NCBI GenBank assembly: GCA_026169045.1
Contig: JAPFDH010000030.1
Coordinates: 1-64,000, forward strand
Origin: Lachnospiraceae bacterium
Lineage (GTDB): Bacteria; Bacillota; Clostridia; Lachnospirales; Lachnospiraceae
Length of the DNA stretch: 64,000 nucleotides
Direction: 5' to 3'
The position numbers and the translations under genes are program-made. The first letter of the stretch is position 1. Each line of letters opens with the position of its first letter. Positions 26,326 to 35,741 of the stretch are shown here, in pieces. A model generated the notes under the pieces. That model saw nothing but the letters and a program-made list of their open reading frames with translations. It did no database searches and was not told the DNA's origin.

Positions 26326-28442
26326 TATACTATTTTCCTTTCAATCCGAATGGTTTCATTTTCTTTTAGTTGAATGGAAATTCTTCCGGATTCTATTTTC
26401 TGAATCCTATCATCGGATAAGTCCATTTCGTCCCAATGTTTCCATTCCACCACACAGGGACTTCCTGCTTTACTGTAAATTTCCACATACATCAGCCCAC
26501 CCTTTTCATATCCGGCACTCACTTCAAAGCCACCTTCAGCCAACAAATGATCAAAGGATGCTTCCTCCCATTTTTTTGGCATAGCAGGAAACAGCCGAAT
26601 CACTTCATTATGGCTTTGAATCAGCATTTCCAGAATACACTGGGCGCCGGAAAGTGGAGTTTCGATCACAGGACCTTCTTCCTGATACAATGTATTTGGT
26701 AAAAGAGATCCGTCCCATAACCCCTTCAGATAAAAAAGTGCCTGATCGCCGTCTCCCAGAGTACTCCACAAAAGAGAAGCTCCTGTATAAGAAAATCCTG
26801 CCATATATTCCGGTTTACTCCACCAGTGCCGAATGGATTTTTCCAACAACGGACGCATATCTTCATCTTCTGCTGTAAACTCATGAAGTGGATAAATCAT
26901 CATCAAATGGGAAAAATGTCTATGAGACTGACTGTACGGCAATCCCGCTCCAATCATAAAACCGGTCTCATCTGTGGGATAGGGAGTTAAATGTTCCAAT
27001 ACATTTTTCCACATCTTTTCTTTTTCATCGCCTACTCCAAGGATCTTCACAATTTTTAATAACGTCCGACACCCAAAACGCAAAAGAGCCAGATCATAAT
27101 TGCAGTCCGGACACTCTTGTCCATACTCCGGTGATGATGTTTCAGGAAGATGATAATATCCATCCTCACCCTTAATAAGAAAATGAAGATAATAATTCAC
27201 ACATCTTCTTAAAATCGGATACACCAGCTTCTTCAAATATTCCTTATCCATAGACATCCGATAGTACAGCCAGCAATTATACATAACCCATGTAAGATTC
27301 CCCAATTCCCTGAAACCTTTTACTTTTCCGCCTCCGGCATGATTAACAGGAGAACACAGATTAAGGCTGGAAACCGTACCAATACCGGCACTATCAAAGC
27401 GAAATTCTTCCGGAACATTTTTTATCAGGTTGTCAAAATTTCTCTGAAGACTTCCAGACAATGGCTTTGTAATTTCCAGATGATTGGAAACATAACATGG
27501 AAGATAAGCCAGCTGTACATTCAGATTCCACCATGTAGCCGGCCAGGGAGTACTACAGCATAACCAAGGTCCTTGATTATCCATCACCACGCCGTCTTCT
27601 CTATCGCCGGATGCACATGCCAATTTATATAACTGCATCCAATAAAAATCTTCCAATTCTTTATCCGGAACATGAATACTACTCTTTTTATAATAGGATT
27701 CCCACCATGCCGTATGAGATGGCCACAAAGCCGAAGGATAAAAGGAATCCAAATATTTTTGTGCTTTTTCAAGAATTCCCGTTTTTCCCTGATCAATATG
27801 TACCAATGTGTAAAAAGTATCTTTTTCTTTCCCATCTTTAAAGCAAACGATATTTTCCATATTCTGAGCCAATTTCTGTCTGGAATATCCCCTGTGCTCC
27901 ATTTCTTCTACCATTGGTTTCTCATAATATGCATAATCCTTCATAATTCTGAAATCCTGGTGTTTTTCCAATCCATACTTTTGTCTGGGGCTGATAGCAT
28001 CTTCTGAAACAAAGGTCCATCTGTCATTTTCTTCCCCTTCCAAGTTTTTCATGGCTATCACCAAAACCATTTCCCGGGCATGAACAAATATTTGAAACTC
28101 TGTTTTTCCAAGGGTTGTTTCCACTTTACCCACAATCTGTCCATGATACAGATCCAATTCCATCTGAAATGCTTTTATATCTCCATTATGCTTCCACTCC
28201 ATTGCACCAATAGGAAGACGAGGATTTTGATAACATACATCTGTGGAACCCAGTTCCCCCTCTCTGGTATCACAGATATCATTCCTTCCCAGTTCCAGAT
28301 GAAATGCTTTCTCTTTTTCACAATAATACAGCATTCCTCCCATGGTACCGTTTCCGATAAATGCACCTTCCGTCCAATCCTTGGGTAACTTCGTCCAAAC
28401 CATATTATGACTTTGGATTTCTTTCTTCCAATCGTTCACCAT
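26325..28442 (-). CDS. GH95-type glycoside hydrolase (alpha-L-fucosidase/galactosidase family, divergent)
   Basis: The 705-residue protein has the GH95 layout: N-terminal beta-sandwich (TEGAFIGNGTMGGMLYY...LELGRNDICD), helical linker (AWWESYYKKSSIHVPDKELEDFYW), (alpha/alpha)6 barrel with WWNLNVQLAYLP (the N-x-N motif) and SSPEYGQE, and a C-terminal beta domain. At the place of the classical QIDGNFG motif it has PVIETPLSGAQCILEM, so the usual general-base Asp is not evident. It has no signal peptide. It follows the binding-protein gene by 102 nt and is coupled to the GH67-like gene. Substrate is uncertain. Confidence 0.8.
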   Translation of the reverse strand: MVNDWKKEIQSHNMVWTKLPKDWTEGAFIGNGTMGGMLYYCEKEKAFHLELGRNDICDTREGELGSTDVCYQNPRLPIGAMEWKHNGDIKAFQMELDLYHGQIVGKVETTLGKTEFQIFVHAREMVLVIAMKNLEGEENDRWTFVSEDAISPRQKYGLEKHQDFRIMKDYAYYEKPMVEEMEHRGYSRQKLAQNMENIVCFKDGKEKDTFYTLVHIDQGKTGILEKAQKYLDSFYPSALWPSHTAWWESYYKKSSIHVPDKELEDFYWMQLYKLACASGDREDGVVMDNQGPWLCCSTPWPATWWNLNVQLAYLPCYVSNHLEITKPLSGSLQRNFDNLIKNVPEEFRFDSAGIGTVSSLNLCSPVNHAGGGKVKGFRELGNLTWVMYNCWLYYRMSMDKEYLKKLVYPILRRCVNYYLHFLIKGEDGYYHLPETSSPEYGQECPDCNYDLALLRFGCRTLLKIVKILGVGDEKEKMWKNVLEHLTPYPTDETGFMIGAGLPYSQSHRHFSHLMMIYPLHEFTAEDEDMRPLLEKSIRHWWSKPEYMAGFSYTGASLLWSTLGDGDQALFYLKGLWDGSLLPNTLYQEEGPVIETPLSGAQCILEMLIQSHNEVIRLFPAMPKKWEEASFDHLLAEGGFEVSAGYEKGGLMYVEIYSKAGSPCVVEWKHWDEMDLSDDRIQKIESGRISIQLKENETIRIERKIV

Positions 28443-28502
28443 TGTTTCTCCTGTTTCTCCTTTACCATCATTTAATTATATAGAGATTCTATCACAAATA
28501 GA

Positions 28503-28533
28503 GCGGGACTTCACTGGTGATTGAGAGTCCCGC
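28503..28533 (-). terminator. Hairpin between binding-protein gene and GH95-type gene
   Basis: GCGGGACT (28503-28510) pairs with AGTCCCGC (28526-28533), with a 15-nt loop. There is no U-tract on the minus strand, so it is more likely an intra-operon hairpin that stabilises the transporter mRNA or partially stops transcription. Confidence 0.55.
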
Positions 28534-28544
28534 CCGCTGTATTT

Positions 28545-30206
28545 TTACTCTTTTACAAACATGGCATACCGTTCTTCATCCGTAATCAGACTATCTTTAT
28601 TTTTCTCATACCAATCGGTATAGAAATCCACAAGTTTCTGTCCGTTTCCATCTTCACATGCTTTCTTACTGTCAGCAATAGCCTGTTCTACACTATATTC
28701 ACTGCCACCTACAATAGCCTTTGCCAAATTTGTCTTAATCGGACCATCTGCTGCATTGGAATAGGTATTGGTCAGAATTACAGATAATTGAGAATCCAGT
28801 GCTGGTCTTGGCTCTGCATACCCCTGTTCATATGGATATTCTTCATTACAATATGCCTCTGTTGCCTGATCCAAATATTCCAAACAAATGGCATCCAGTT
28901 CATTATTTTTATCAAAGTACTTAGAAATCGTATGGCCGATTGGCAAGGTACATACCGGCATTGTATAATCACTTCCGTATACTTCCTTCTTACTCTTTTC
29001 CTCATCCTTTGGCACCCATACACCGTCTTCCGTCTTAGTAGCATACTCCTCACCACCATAAATCAGTGTATTATAAACATCCGGTGTAGAATTCATCCAG
29101 TCGATATACTTCATAACTGCTTCCGGATTTTCACAATTTGCATTAATGGCACCACAAACTGCTGCTCCTCCACCTAAACATCCGCCAAACTGTCCGATAC
29201 TTGTGGATGGCAGAGCAATGATTTCAAACTCTCCATCCGGATTGTTTTCTTTAAACTGTGTATAAGTTGTTCTCATACTTACATTGGCACCATTATTCAG
29301 ACCGATCATACCCAATTTACCATTGATAAAATCCTGATAGGATTGCTCTCCACTGGTATCTGCCGCATAATCCTTATCTACAGCACCGGCATCATATAAT
29401 GCTTTCTTCATCTTCGTACATGCTTCGTAACGATCCCATCCAAATACCAGCTTTCCATCTTCCACAACAAATCCATCATTTTGAATACCATACATCTGAT
29501 CAATCATCTGACCGCTGACAAAACTCAAAGACATACCAAAGGTATCATCCTGTCCGTTTCCATCAGGATCCTGGGTAGCAAATGCCACTGCCACGTCATA
29601 AAATTCTTCCTCTGTCTTTGGTACTTCCAATCCCAGTTTTTCCAGCCAATCGGTACGGATTACAAGAGTATGGTTGGGCTCCAGGGCGGAAAGCGCCGTA
29701 AAATAGTACAATTCTCCGTCTACACTTCCTGCTTTTTTCATAGCAGGATATTCTTCCATAATTGCCTTATATTCTGTACTATATTGATTGATTACATCCT
29801 CCAATGGCATCAAAAGACCATCCGTCACCCAGTTATTCGGTATACCCCAGTTTAAAATCAAATCCGGAGCACTATCAGAAGCAAACAAAGCATTAAATTT
29901 TTCTACAGATGTCCATCTTGGTATACTTACAAATTCCACCTCTACCGGTGCATTTTCATTAATCCACTTCGTCCACCGATTATCATCCATGGTTCCTTCT
30001 GACGGATCCAAAGTACCTCTGTCATAAATTGACACCGTAATCTTTGGCTTTTCTCCACTTTCATTTCCCTCTTCCTGTCCTTGTTCATTCTCCGTCGCTG
30101 TCCCATTGTTTGAAACCGTTTCATTCTGATTGCCACACCCTGCCAAAAACGTGGATGCCATTATGGCAGATGCTGCAAAAATACTGAATAATTTTTTGTT
30201 CCTCAT
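28545..30206 (-). CDS. Lipoprotein sugar-binding protein of an LplA/YtcQ-type ABC importer
   Basis: The 553-residue protein has a lipoprotein signal with lipobox LAGC (Cys24), followed by a polar linker rich in Asn, Glu and Gly. The mature part starts KITVSIYDRGTLDPSEGTMDDNRWTKWINENAP, typical of large family-1 binding proteins for oligosaccharides. It is encoded after the two permeases, with AAGGAGGAG before the start. No ATPase is encoded nearby; such systems normally share an MsmX-type ATPase. The neighbouring GH95, GH67-like and GH105 genes suggest an acidic or fucose/galactose-bearing plant or host glycan fragment. Confidence 0.88.
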   Translation of the reverse strand: MRNKKLFSIFAASAIMASTFLAGCGNQNETVSNNGTATENEQGQEEGNESGEKPKITVSIYDRGTLDPSEGTMDDNRWTKWINENAPVEVEFVSIPRWTSVEKFNALFASDSAPDLILNWGIPNNWVTDGLLMPLEDVINQYSTEYKAIMEEYPAMKKAGSVDGELYYFTALSALEPNHTLVIRTDWLEKLGLEVPKTEEEFYDVAVAFATQDPDGNGQDDTFGMSLSFVSGQMIDQMYGIQNDGFVVEDGKLVFGWDRYEACTKMKKALYDAGAVDKDYAADTSGEQSYQDFINGKLGMIGLNNGANVSMRTTYTQFKENNPDGEFEIIALPSTSIGQFGGCLGGGAAVCGAINANCENPEAVMKYIDWMNSTPDVYNTLIYGGEEYATKTEDGVWVPKDEEKSKKEVYGSDYTMPVCTLPIGHTISKYFDKNNELDAICLEYLDQATEAYCNEEYPYEQGYAEPRPALDSQLSVILTNTYSNAADGPIKTNLAKAIVGGSEYSVEQAIADSKKACEDGNGQKLVDFYTDWYEKNKDSLITDEERYAMFVKE

Positions 30207-30264
30207 TACACTCTCCTCCTTAAATATATGATATAATTTTTATTTTTAATGTTACACTTCCCTC

Positions 30265-31131
30265 TTATCCTTTGATGGCTCCCAGCATAATACCTTTTAC
30301 AAAATACTTTTGAATAAAAGGATAGACCACCAGCATTGGCACTACCATTACCACGGTACTGGCCGATTTGATACCTTCCGAAGCCACCTCAATCACTTCA
30401 TTTGGATTAACATTTTGCAACTGTTTCAAAGCCTCCTGGCTTTGTACCATTTGCTGTACAAATACTGCCAGGTTCATTTTCTCAGCACTGTTAATATAAA
30501 GCAGTACATCCATGAATGTATTCCACTGTGCTACTCCATAAAAGAGAGTCAATGCAGCCAAAACCGGTTTGGACAATGGTAAAATTATTTTTAACAACAA
30601 TCTCCATTCTCCACATCCATCAATACGGGCTGATTCGGATAAATCTTCCGGTATATTTTCAAAAAAGCTTCTCATAACCATCATATTATAGGTGCTGATT
30701 AACCCGGGAAGCCAAATCGCCGCATAGGTGTCAATAAGTCCCAATTGTTTTACCAAAGTATAAGTAGGAATCATGCCACCGCCAAATAACATGGTAAATA
30801 CAATTAATTTTGAAAATGTTCTTCTTCCCCAAAAATAAGGTCTGGATAATGGATATGCGGCAAGAATGGTCACAGCCATATTCAGACACACACCAATCAC
30901 AGTAATGATGACACTATTTTTAAAGGAACGCAAAATACTTGTACCTTTAAACAACGTAATAAAGGTCTGCATTGTAAAATCCACCGGCCAAAACATAACT
31001 TTTCCTGATTCAATCGCCGTCTGACCGCTGACTGACATGGCCAAAAGATTGATACAGGGAGCCAGACACAACAGTGCCGAAATTGTCAGCACAACATAAA
31101 CAACAACATCCAGCATATGCACTTTTTTCAT
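30265..31131 (-). CDS. Carbohydrate ABC transporter permease, LplC/YtcP type
   Basis: The 288-residue membrane protein has six hydrophobic segments. The EAA loop reads IPEDLSESARIDGCGEWRLLLKIILPLSKPVLAAL, and it ends YPFIQKYFVKGIMLGAIKG, the usual CUT1 LplC end. It pairs with the LplB-type permease encoded 23 nt upstream. Confidence 0.93.
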   Translation of the reverse strand: MKKVHMLDVVVYVVLTISALLCLAPCINLLAMSVSGQTAIESGKVMFWPVDFTMQTFITLFKGTSILRSFKNSVIITVIGVCLNMAVTILAAYPLSRPYFWGRRTFSKLIVFTMLFGGGMIPTYTLVKQLGLIDTYAAIWLPGLISTYNMMVMRSFFENIPEDLSESARIDGCGEWRLLLKIILPLSKPVLAALTLFYGVAQWNTFMDVLLYINSAEKMNLAVFVQQMVQSQEALKQLQNVNPNEVIEVASEGIKSASTVVMVVPMLVVYPFIQKYFVKGIMLGAIKG

Positions 31132-31154
31132 ATCTGTTTATCCCATTCCTTTCT

Positions 31155-32090
31155 TTACCAAAGACTCTTATCGTATTTTCTTGCTATGGCATTTACCGTA
31201 AATACCAATATCAAACTGAGCAAAGAATTAAATAATCCCATAGCCGTAGAAATACCAAACTGCATCTGCTGCAATCCAACACGATATACCCAAGTGGAAA
31301 TAACATCCGCAACATCCATAACCGGATCTGTCTTTAAGTTATATACCTGATCAAAACCGACAGTGGCAATGGATCCTGCTTTTAAGATCAAATTGATAAT
31401 AATCGTTGGTGCGATACAGGGAATGGACACATGAATCATTTGCTTTACTCTGCTGCATCCGTCCAATGATGCTGCCTCATATAATGTCGGATCAATTCCT
31501 CCAAGGGCTGCCAAATAAATAATGGCAGCAAATCCTGTCTCTTTCCAGATACTGGAACCTACAAAAATCGCCGTCCAGGATACTGGTTTATATAAAAAAG
31601 GATACGTTTCCCCTGTGATTGCTTTTAAAATATTATTAACCACACCACTTTCCTGCGAAAAAATGGTAAAACACATACTTCCCACAATAACCCAAGAAAG
31701 GAAATGAGGCAAATAAACGATTGTCTGCACGGTTTTCTTAAACCACATGGTTCTTACTTCATTGATAAACAATGCCATAAGAATGGGAAACGGAAATGTA
31801 ATTACAAAATTCAGAATTCCCAATACCAGCGTATTCTTGATAACCTGAAGCATAATCGGCGTCTCAAAAATATACTGAAAATTCGTTAATCCTACAAACT
31901 CACTCCCAAAAAACCCCTTCTTCAAACTAAAATTTTGAAACGCCATAATTAATCCGATCATAGGCTCAAACTTAAATATGGCATAATACAAAATTACAGG
32001 AAGAAACATAATTAAAAGAGGAATACTTCTCTTGAAATTGTGTTTGTTTTTGGCTCGAACAGCAATTGCTTGCTGACTTTTTTGTTTCAT
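31155..32090 (-). CDS. Carbohydrate ABC transporter permease, LplB/YteP type
   Basis: The 311-residue protein has a cytoplasmic basic N-terminus, then PLLIMFLPVILYYAIFKFEPMIGLIMAF and five further hydrophobic segments. The EAA loop is IDPTLYEAASLDGCSRVKQMIHVSIPCIAPT. It is the first gene of the operon running to 22207 and is transcribed divergently from the yesN-type regulator. Confidence 0.93.
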   Translation of the reverse strand: MKQKSQQAIAVRAKNKHNFKRSIPLLIMFLPVILYYAIFKFEPMIGLIMAFQNFSLKKGFFGSEFVGLTNFQYIFETPIMLQVIKNTLVLGILNFVITFPFPILMALFINEVRTMWFKKTVQTIVYLPHFLSWVIVGSMCFTIFSQESGVVNNILKAITGETYPFLYKPVSWTAIFVGSSIWKETGFAAIIYLAALGGIDPTLYEAASLDGCSRVKQMIHVSIPCIAPTIIINLILKAGSIATVGFDQVYNLKTDPVMDVADVISTWVYRVGLQQMQFGISTAMGLFNSLLSLILVFTVNAIARKYDKSLW

Positions 32091-32125
32091 CTGTTCTCAT
32101 CATCCTTTCTGTCTTTGATGATATA

Positions 32126-32131
32126 AGTATA
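32126..32131 (-). promoter_or_regulatory. -10 element for the transporter-hydrolase operon
   Basis: TATACT on the minus strand lies about 36 nt before the LplB-type start. At 17 nt spacing the -35 is poor (TGTCCA), as expected if an activator such as the adjacent YesN-type regulator is needed. Confidence 0.4.
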
Positions 32132-32225
32132 TCGTTTTAGCACTGCATTGGACAGAAACTATTTTTGGCATGTTTGTCACTTTTTTCGCTTTTTTTCCTT
32201 TATTCCTCATACAAAAACATTTACA

Positions 32226-32253
32226 TTGACATATCATTCAAATGTATTATAAT
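32226..32253 (+). promoter_or_regulatory. Promoter for the YesN-type regulator
   Basis: TTGACA (32226-32231), 16-nt spacer and TATAAT (32248-32253) form a near-consensus sigma-70/A promoter, about 93 nt before the regulator start. Confidence 0.75.
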
Positions 32254-32345
32254 AAGTGTAATTTCATTTGTATAAATTATCTCATTCTATTTTCTCTTTG
32301 GATGTGATGATATGTATTACATTACCCAGAAAGGAATCTCCTTTT

Positions 32346-33746
32346 ATGTATCAAATTATTCTCTTAGATGACGAACCCTGGGCCCTGCTGGGTGTCCAAA
32401 GAATTTTTCCTTGGGAACAATATGGTTTTTCCATATGCGGCAGTTTTTCCAATGCTTTTGACGCATTGGATTTTTTAAAGGAACATCCGGTAGATTTTAT
32501 CTTATCGGATATTCGAATGCCGGGAATGGACGGAATCGACTTTATGGAAGAAGTCAAGCAACTTCACCCCGATACGGTTTTCGCATTTGTAAGCGGTTAT
32601 GCTGACTTCTCTTATGCACAACAGGCACTCAGAAAAGGAGCTTATGACTACCTGTTAAAACCGGTATCCCCAGAAGATGCTCAAGCATTTACCATACGTT
32701 TGGCTGACTATTTACACTCCATCATGATAACAAAAGATTTATCTGCCTATCATGAAATGCAGCGACATTCCATTGTTCCCGGTGACATCTTTCCTGATTT
32801 TGATCAGAAGGACGGATATCATATACAGGGAATTCTTTTGTTATGCCCGGATTTGGATCATCCACCCCTTTCTTTTTCTGATACATATCCCCATCGCATA
32901 TTGAATCTTGGACTGGGGAAATTTTTTTACCTCGTTGCTTCTCCTTCTGATTTATGCTCTATGATTGAAGGGCAACTGCCTTTGTTTCCGGCAAACTGTC
33001 AGATTGGAATAAGTAGTTTCCAATTTTCCAATGATAATACCATGCATATTGTTTCTCAGGCAGAACAATCTCTGATTTCTTTAAAATTCCATAATCGTTT
33101 TGGTATTTTTCAGTATGTTCCCTTCTCCAAAAGCAACTTAAAAACGATAACCGAGACCCTGATCCGCTCTGTTCAAAACAAAGATTTTACGAAATGCCGC
33201 CATCTGTTATCCGATGCGGTTTCCCAGGGCATCCAGCCAGAAGATGCTATTGTCATTTGGAATCAGCTTCTTTTATACGCTGATCCTTCCGCTTCATTAA
33301 ATTGGGAATACGGTTATCTTAATATTGCAAAACTGGATCAGCAATTTCGAAATTACACTGATCTCTGGGACTCTTTACTGGATATTCTGCAAAATGATCA
33401 GACTGCTGTTTTACCTACAACACACAACCAACTGTATGAAAATATGGTATCTTATATCAAACAGCATTTCACAGAAGATCTTTATTTAAAAGATATTTCT
33501 GACTCTCTATTTATCAATTTTTCTTATGCCTGTGAACTTTTTAAAAAATACTCGGGTACCACTTTTTCCAAATATCTTACAAACTTACGCATGGAGCAGG
33601 CAACGCAGCTTTTATTATCCACCGACTTAACGATTGAAGAAATTTGTTATCAAGTGGGGTACAATAATTACTCTTACTTTAACCGGGTATTTAAAAAAAT
33701 TTACGATATTACGCCATTCCAATATCGCATTACACATAAAAAATAA
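32346..33746 (+). CDS. YesN-type response regulator (REC plus AraC HTH)
   Basis: The protein has about 466 residues from ATG 32346, with AAGGA 10 nt upstream. The receiver domain begins YQIILLDDEPWALLGVQRIFPW and has the phosphoacceptor Asp in FILSDIRMPGMDG and the Lys in YLLKPV. A middle region of unknown fold follows. The C-terminal AraC-type double helix-turn-helix includes LTIEEICYQVGYNNYSYFNRVFKKIYDITPFQYR. Its partner is the YesM-type kinase at 35742, and its targets are presumably the flanking transporter and hydrolase genes. A terminator follows at once. Confidence 0.93.
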   Translation: MYQIILLDDEPWALLGVQRIFPWEQYGFSICGSFSNAFDALDFLKEHPVDFILSDIRMPGMDGIDFMEEVKQLHPDTVFAFVSGYADFSYAQQALRKGAYDYLLKPVSPEDAQAFTIRLADYLHSIMITKDLSAYHEMQRHSIVPGDIFPDFDQKDGYHIQGILLLCPDLDHPPLSFSDTYPHRILNLGLGKFFYLVASPSDLCSMIEGQLPLFPANCQIGISSFQFSNDNTMHIVSQAEQSLISLKFHNRFGIFQYVPFSKSNLKTITETLIRSVQNKDFTKCRHLLSDAVSQGIQPEDAIVIWNQLLLYADPSASLNWEYGYLNIAKLDQQFRNYTDLWDSLLDILQNDQTAVLPTTHNQLYENMVSYIKQHFTEDLYLKDISDSLFINFSYACELFKKYSGTTFSKYLTNLRMEQATQLLLSTDLTIEEICYQVGYNNYSYFNRVFKKIYDITPFQYRITHKK

Positions 33747-33773
33747 GAGAGTAAAAAACTCTCTTATTTTTTA
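33745..33773 (+). terminator. Intrinsic terminator of the YesN-type gene
   Basis: AAGAGAGT (33745-33752) pairs with ACTCTCTT (33758-33765) and is followed by ATTTTTTAT. It overlaps the stop codon. Confidence 0.85.
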
Positions 33774-33785
33774 TGACACAATTAC

Positions 33786-35621
33786 CTATGCCCGTATTCC
33801 ATGATGAATATCAAAAACTTCTTCACAAATCAATTCTTCTTTTCTATATACCTGCACGTTTCGGATCTGGCGGGTTTCAATACGCGGATATACATGATCA
33901 TCCAGATAACAATCCTTTACCTCATACGTATCCAATTCTCCTTTGATTTCCTCCATATCCTTCCTTCCATCCATGGCAACAATAACCCAGCCACATTCCA
34001 AACGATCATGGATAAATCGTTTTTTCCCGGTATCTAAATATAAATATTTACGGATAATCAAGTCATCCTTTTCCATAAATACTTCCGATGAATGGTCGTT
34101 CACATTTTCTCCCTGGGCCCAATATCCTCCCAGTGGCAGAATCGCTACACAACAGTTGGGATATCGAAGACAAATCCAATCTCCGTGGAAAAACATTTCA
34201 TTTTTAAACTTATGTACCACCCATTCATCACTAATGGATATCACTTCATTATTCACATTTTCCAGTGTCCGCACAGCGATGCATACCTGCTCTTTCTGGG
34301 CACAGTTGGTTCTCACTGCCGGAAGATAGGTTCCTTTAAATAATGCCGGGCTCAAATAAGCACTGTGATGATCGTATGCCGGATGGGTTCGGATGATTTC
34401 TCCATCATCCACCCGAAATCTGGCATATCCCATCTGTGCTTCTTTTACCAGAAATGATACCGGCATACTCTGCCAGCCAAGTCCCCAAGTTGGATGCTGA
34501 TAGCAGCCGGGAATCACCGGATAGTGATTGACACTTCCCAGTCGTACATGTTCCCCTTTCCAGGTATAAGCCTCAGCAGAATCAAATACTCTCTCCTTTC
34601 TGACTGCTCCGTCTTTTTTTAATTCTACTGTAAATAATTTTTCATATATTTTTGCCAGCTCACCATGATTATGAACAGAACACTTATCTTCATAAATCAT
34701 ATACGCAATAACATAAACAGCCCATAGTTCCGGATTATCATCCTTCATCGCCCGCTCTTCCAAATCAGAATCTACTCCTGATTTATAACAAGCCATATGA
34801 AGAATTCCATTCTCTTCATTTATATTTTCATCGGTTCCGGCAAAATTATAGCTTCGTATAGCAGGCACAAACGTATATTTTCCGTGAAAATTGGCATATT
34901 CCACTCTTTGCTTATAATGCTCTGCCATGGCTTTTGCCACATCCTCATCCATTTGTTCCATTACAATTCCAATTACCAATAATGCATCCAAAATAACTTC
35001 CAGATAAATGGGACTGATATTTTCTCCCCATCCCCATCCTCTGGTTCTGGTATACATATCCCATTGTCTGCAAAAATCGATAGCACATTGTTTTTCTTCG
35101 TCTTTATTGAGCAGAAAAGCCAATGCCGATAATGCTGCCGCATCGCTGAGAATTTTATTGCTATAGTGATTTTGCGGATTCTGACACTCCTTTTTAAACC
35201 ATACAATGCTGCGCAAAAACATTCTCTCTAAAATTTCCCAATGACTTTCCGGAATCTTTTCTTTCGAATACACACATAACTGCAGTAACGGCATCGTCAC
35301 AAAAAAGGCACCGTTTGTATCCGCAATTCCGGTCTCTTCAAAATACCAACGATAACATCCATATTTTTCATCCCTTTCATCCTGTACCTGAAGCGTTTCC
35401 AATGCACAAAGAATCTCTTTTCCTTCTTCTTCCGATAAAAGCCCCAAATACATTCCCGCCGCATACACTTTGGATGTAATTACACCACTGTGACACGATT
35501 CCAGATATGCAACTTCTCTCGTATGTCCCGGTCGGTCCATACGAAATCTTCCCGCTTCCATTCTGTTTTCTACTTTCAATTCATCCCATCGCTCAATCAG
35601 CTGTTCTCTCTTCATGCTCAT
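33786..35621 (-). CDS. Unrecognised protein, probable (alpha/alpha)-toroid carbohydrate-active enzyme
   Basis: I do not recognise this family with certainty. The about 611-residue protein has an N-terminal helical half with Trp/Gly-rich inter-helix motifs (NHYSNKILSDAAALSALAFLL, RTRGWGWGENISPIYLEVILDALL) and a beta-rich C-terminal half (from about residue 350). This layout is shared by several polysaccharide lyase and heparinase-like families. His, Tyr and Arg residues cluster in SVNHYPVIPGCYQHPTWGLGWQ and THPAYDHHSAYL. There is no signal peptide. ATG 35621 has AGGAGG 8 nt upstream, and the frame is open to 35642. It lies between the two genes of the two-component system, on the opposite strand. 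A lyase producing the substrate of the GH105 gene is one possibility. Confidence 0.5.
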   Translation of the reverse strand: MSMKREQLIERWDELKVENRMEAGRFRMDRPGHTREVAYLESCHSGVITSKVYAAGMYLGLLSEEEGKEILCALETLQVQDERDEKYGCYRWYFEETGIADTNGAFFVTMPLLQLCVYSKEKIPESHWEILERMFLRSIVWFKKECQNPQNHYSNKILSDAAALSALAFLLNKDEEKQCAIDFCRQWDMYTRTRGWGWGENISPIYLEVILDALLVIGIVMEQMDEDVAKAMAEHYKQRVEYANFHGKYTFVPAIRSYNFAGTDENINEENGILHMACYKSGVDSDLEERAMKDDNPELWAVYVIAYMIYEDKCSVHNHGELAKIYEKLFTVELKKDGAVRKERVFDSAEAYTWKGEHVRLGSVNHYPVIPGCYQHPTWGLGWQSMPVSFLVKEAQMGYARFRVDDGEIIRTHPAYDHHSAYLSPALFKGTYLPAVRTNCAQKEQVCIAVRTLENVNNEVISISDEWVVHKFKNEMFFHGDWICLRYPNCCVAILPLGGYWAQGENVNDHSSEVFMEKDDLIIRKYLYLDTGKKRFIHDRLECGWVIVAMDGRKDMEEIKGELDTYEVKDCYLDDHVYPRIETRQIRNVQVYRKEELICEEVFDIHHGIRA

Positions 35622-35741
35622 GGTATCATCCTCCTGTTTCATTCATGAATAATTTATAACTATTACTTTTTCTTATATCCGTTTTATGATAAAATATTTT
35701 CATATAATTGTATTTCTTATTGAGAAGGGGAACGCATTACT

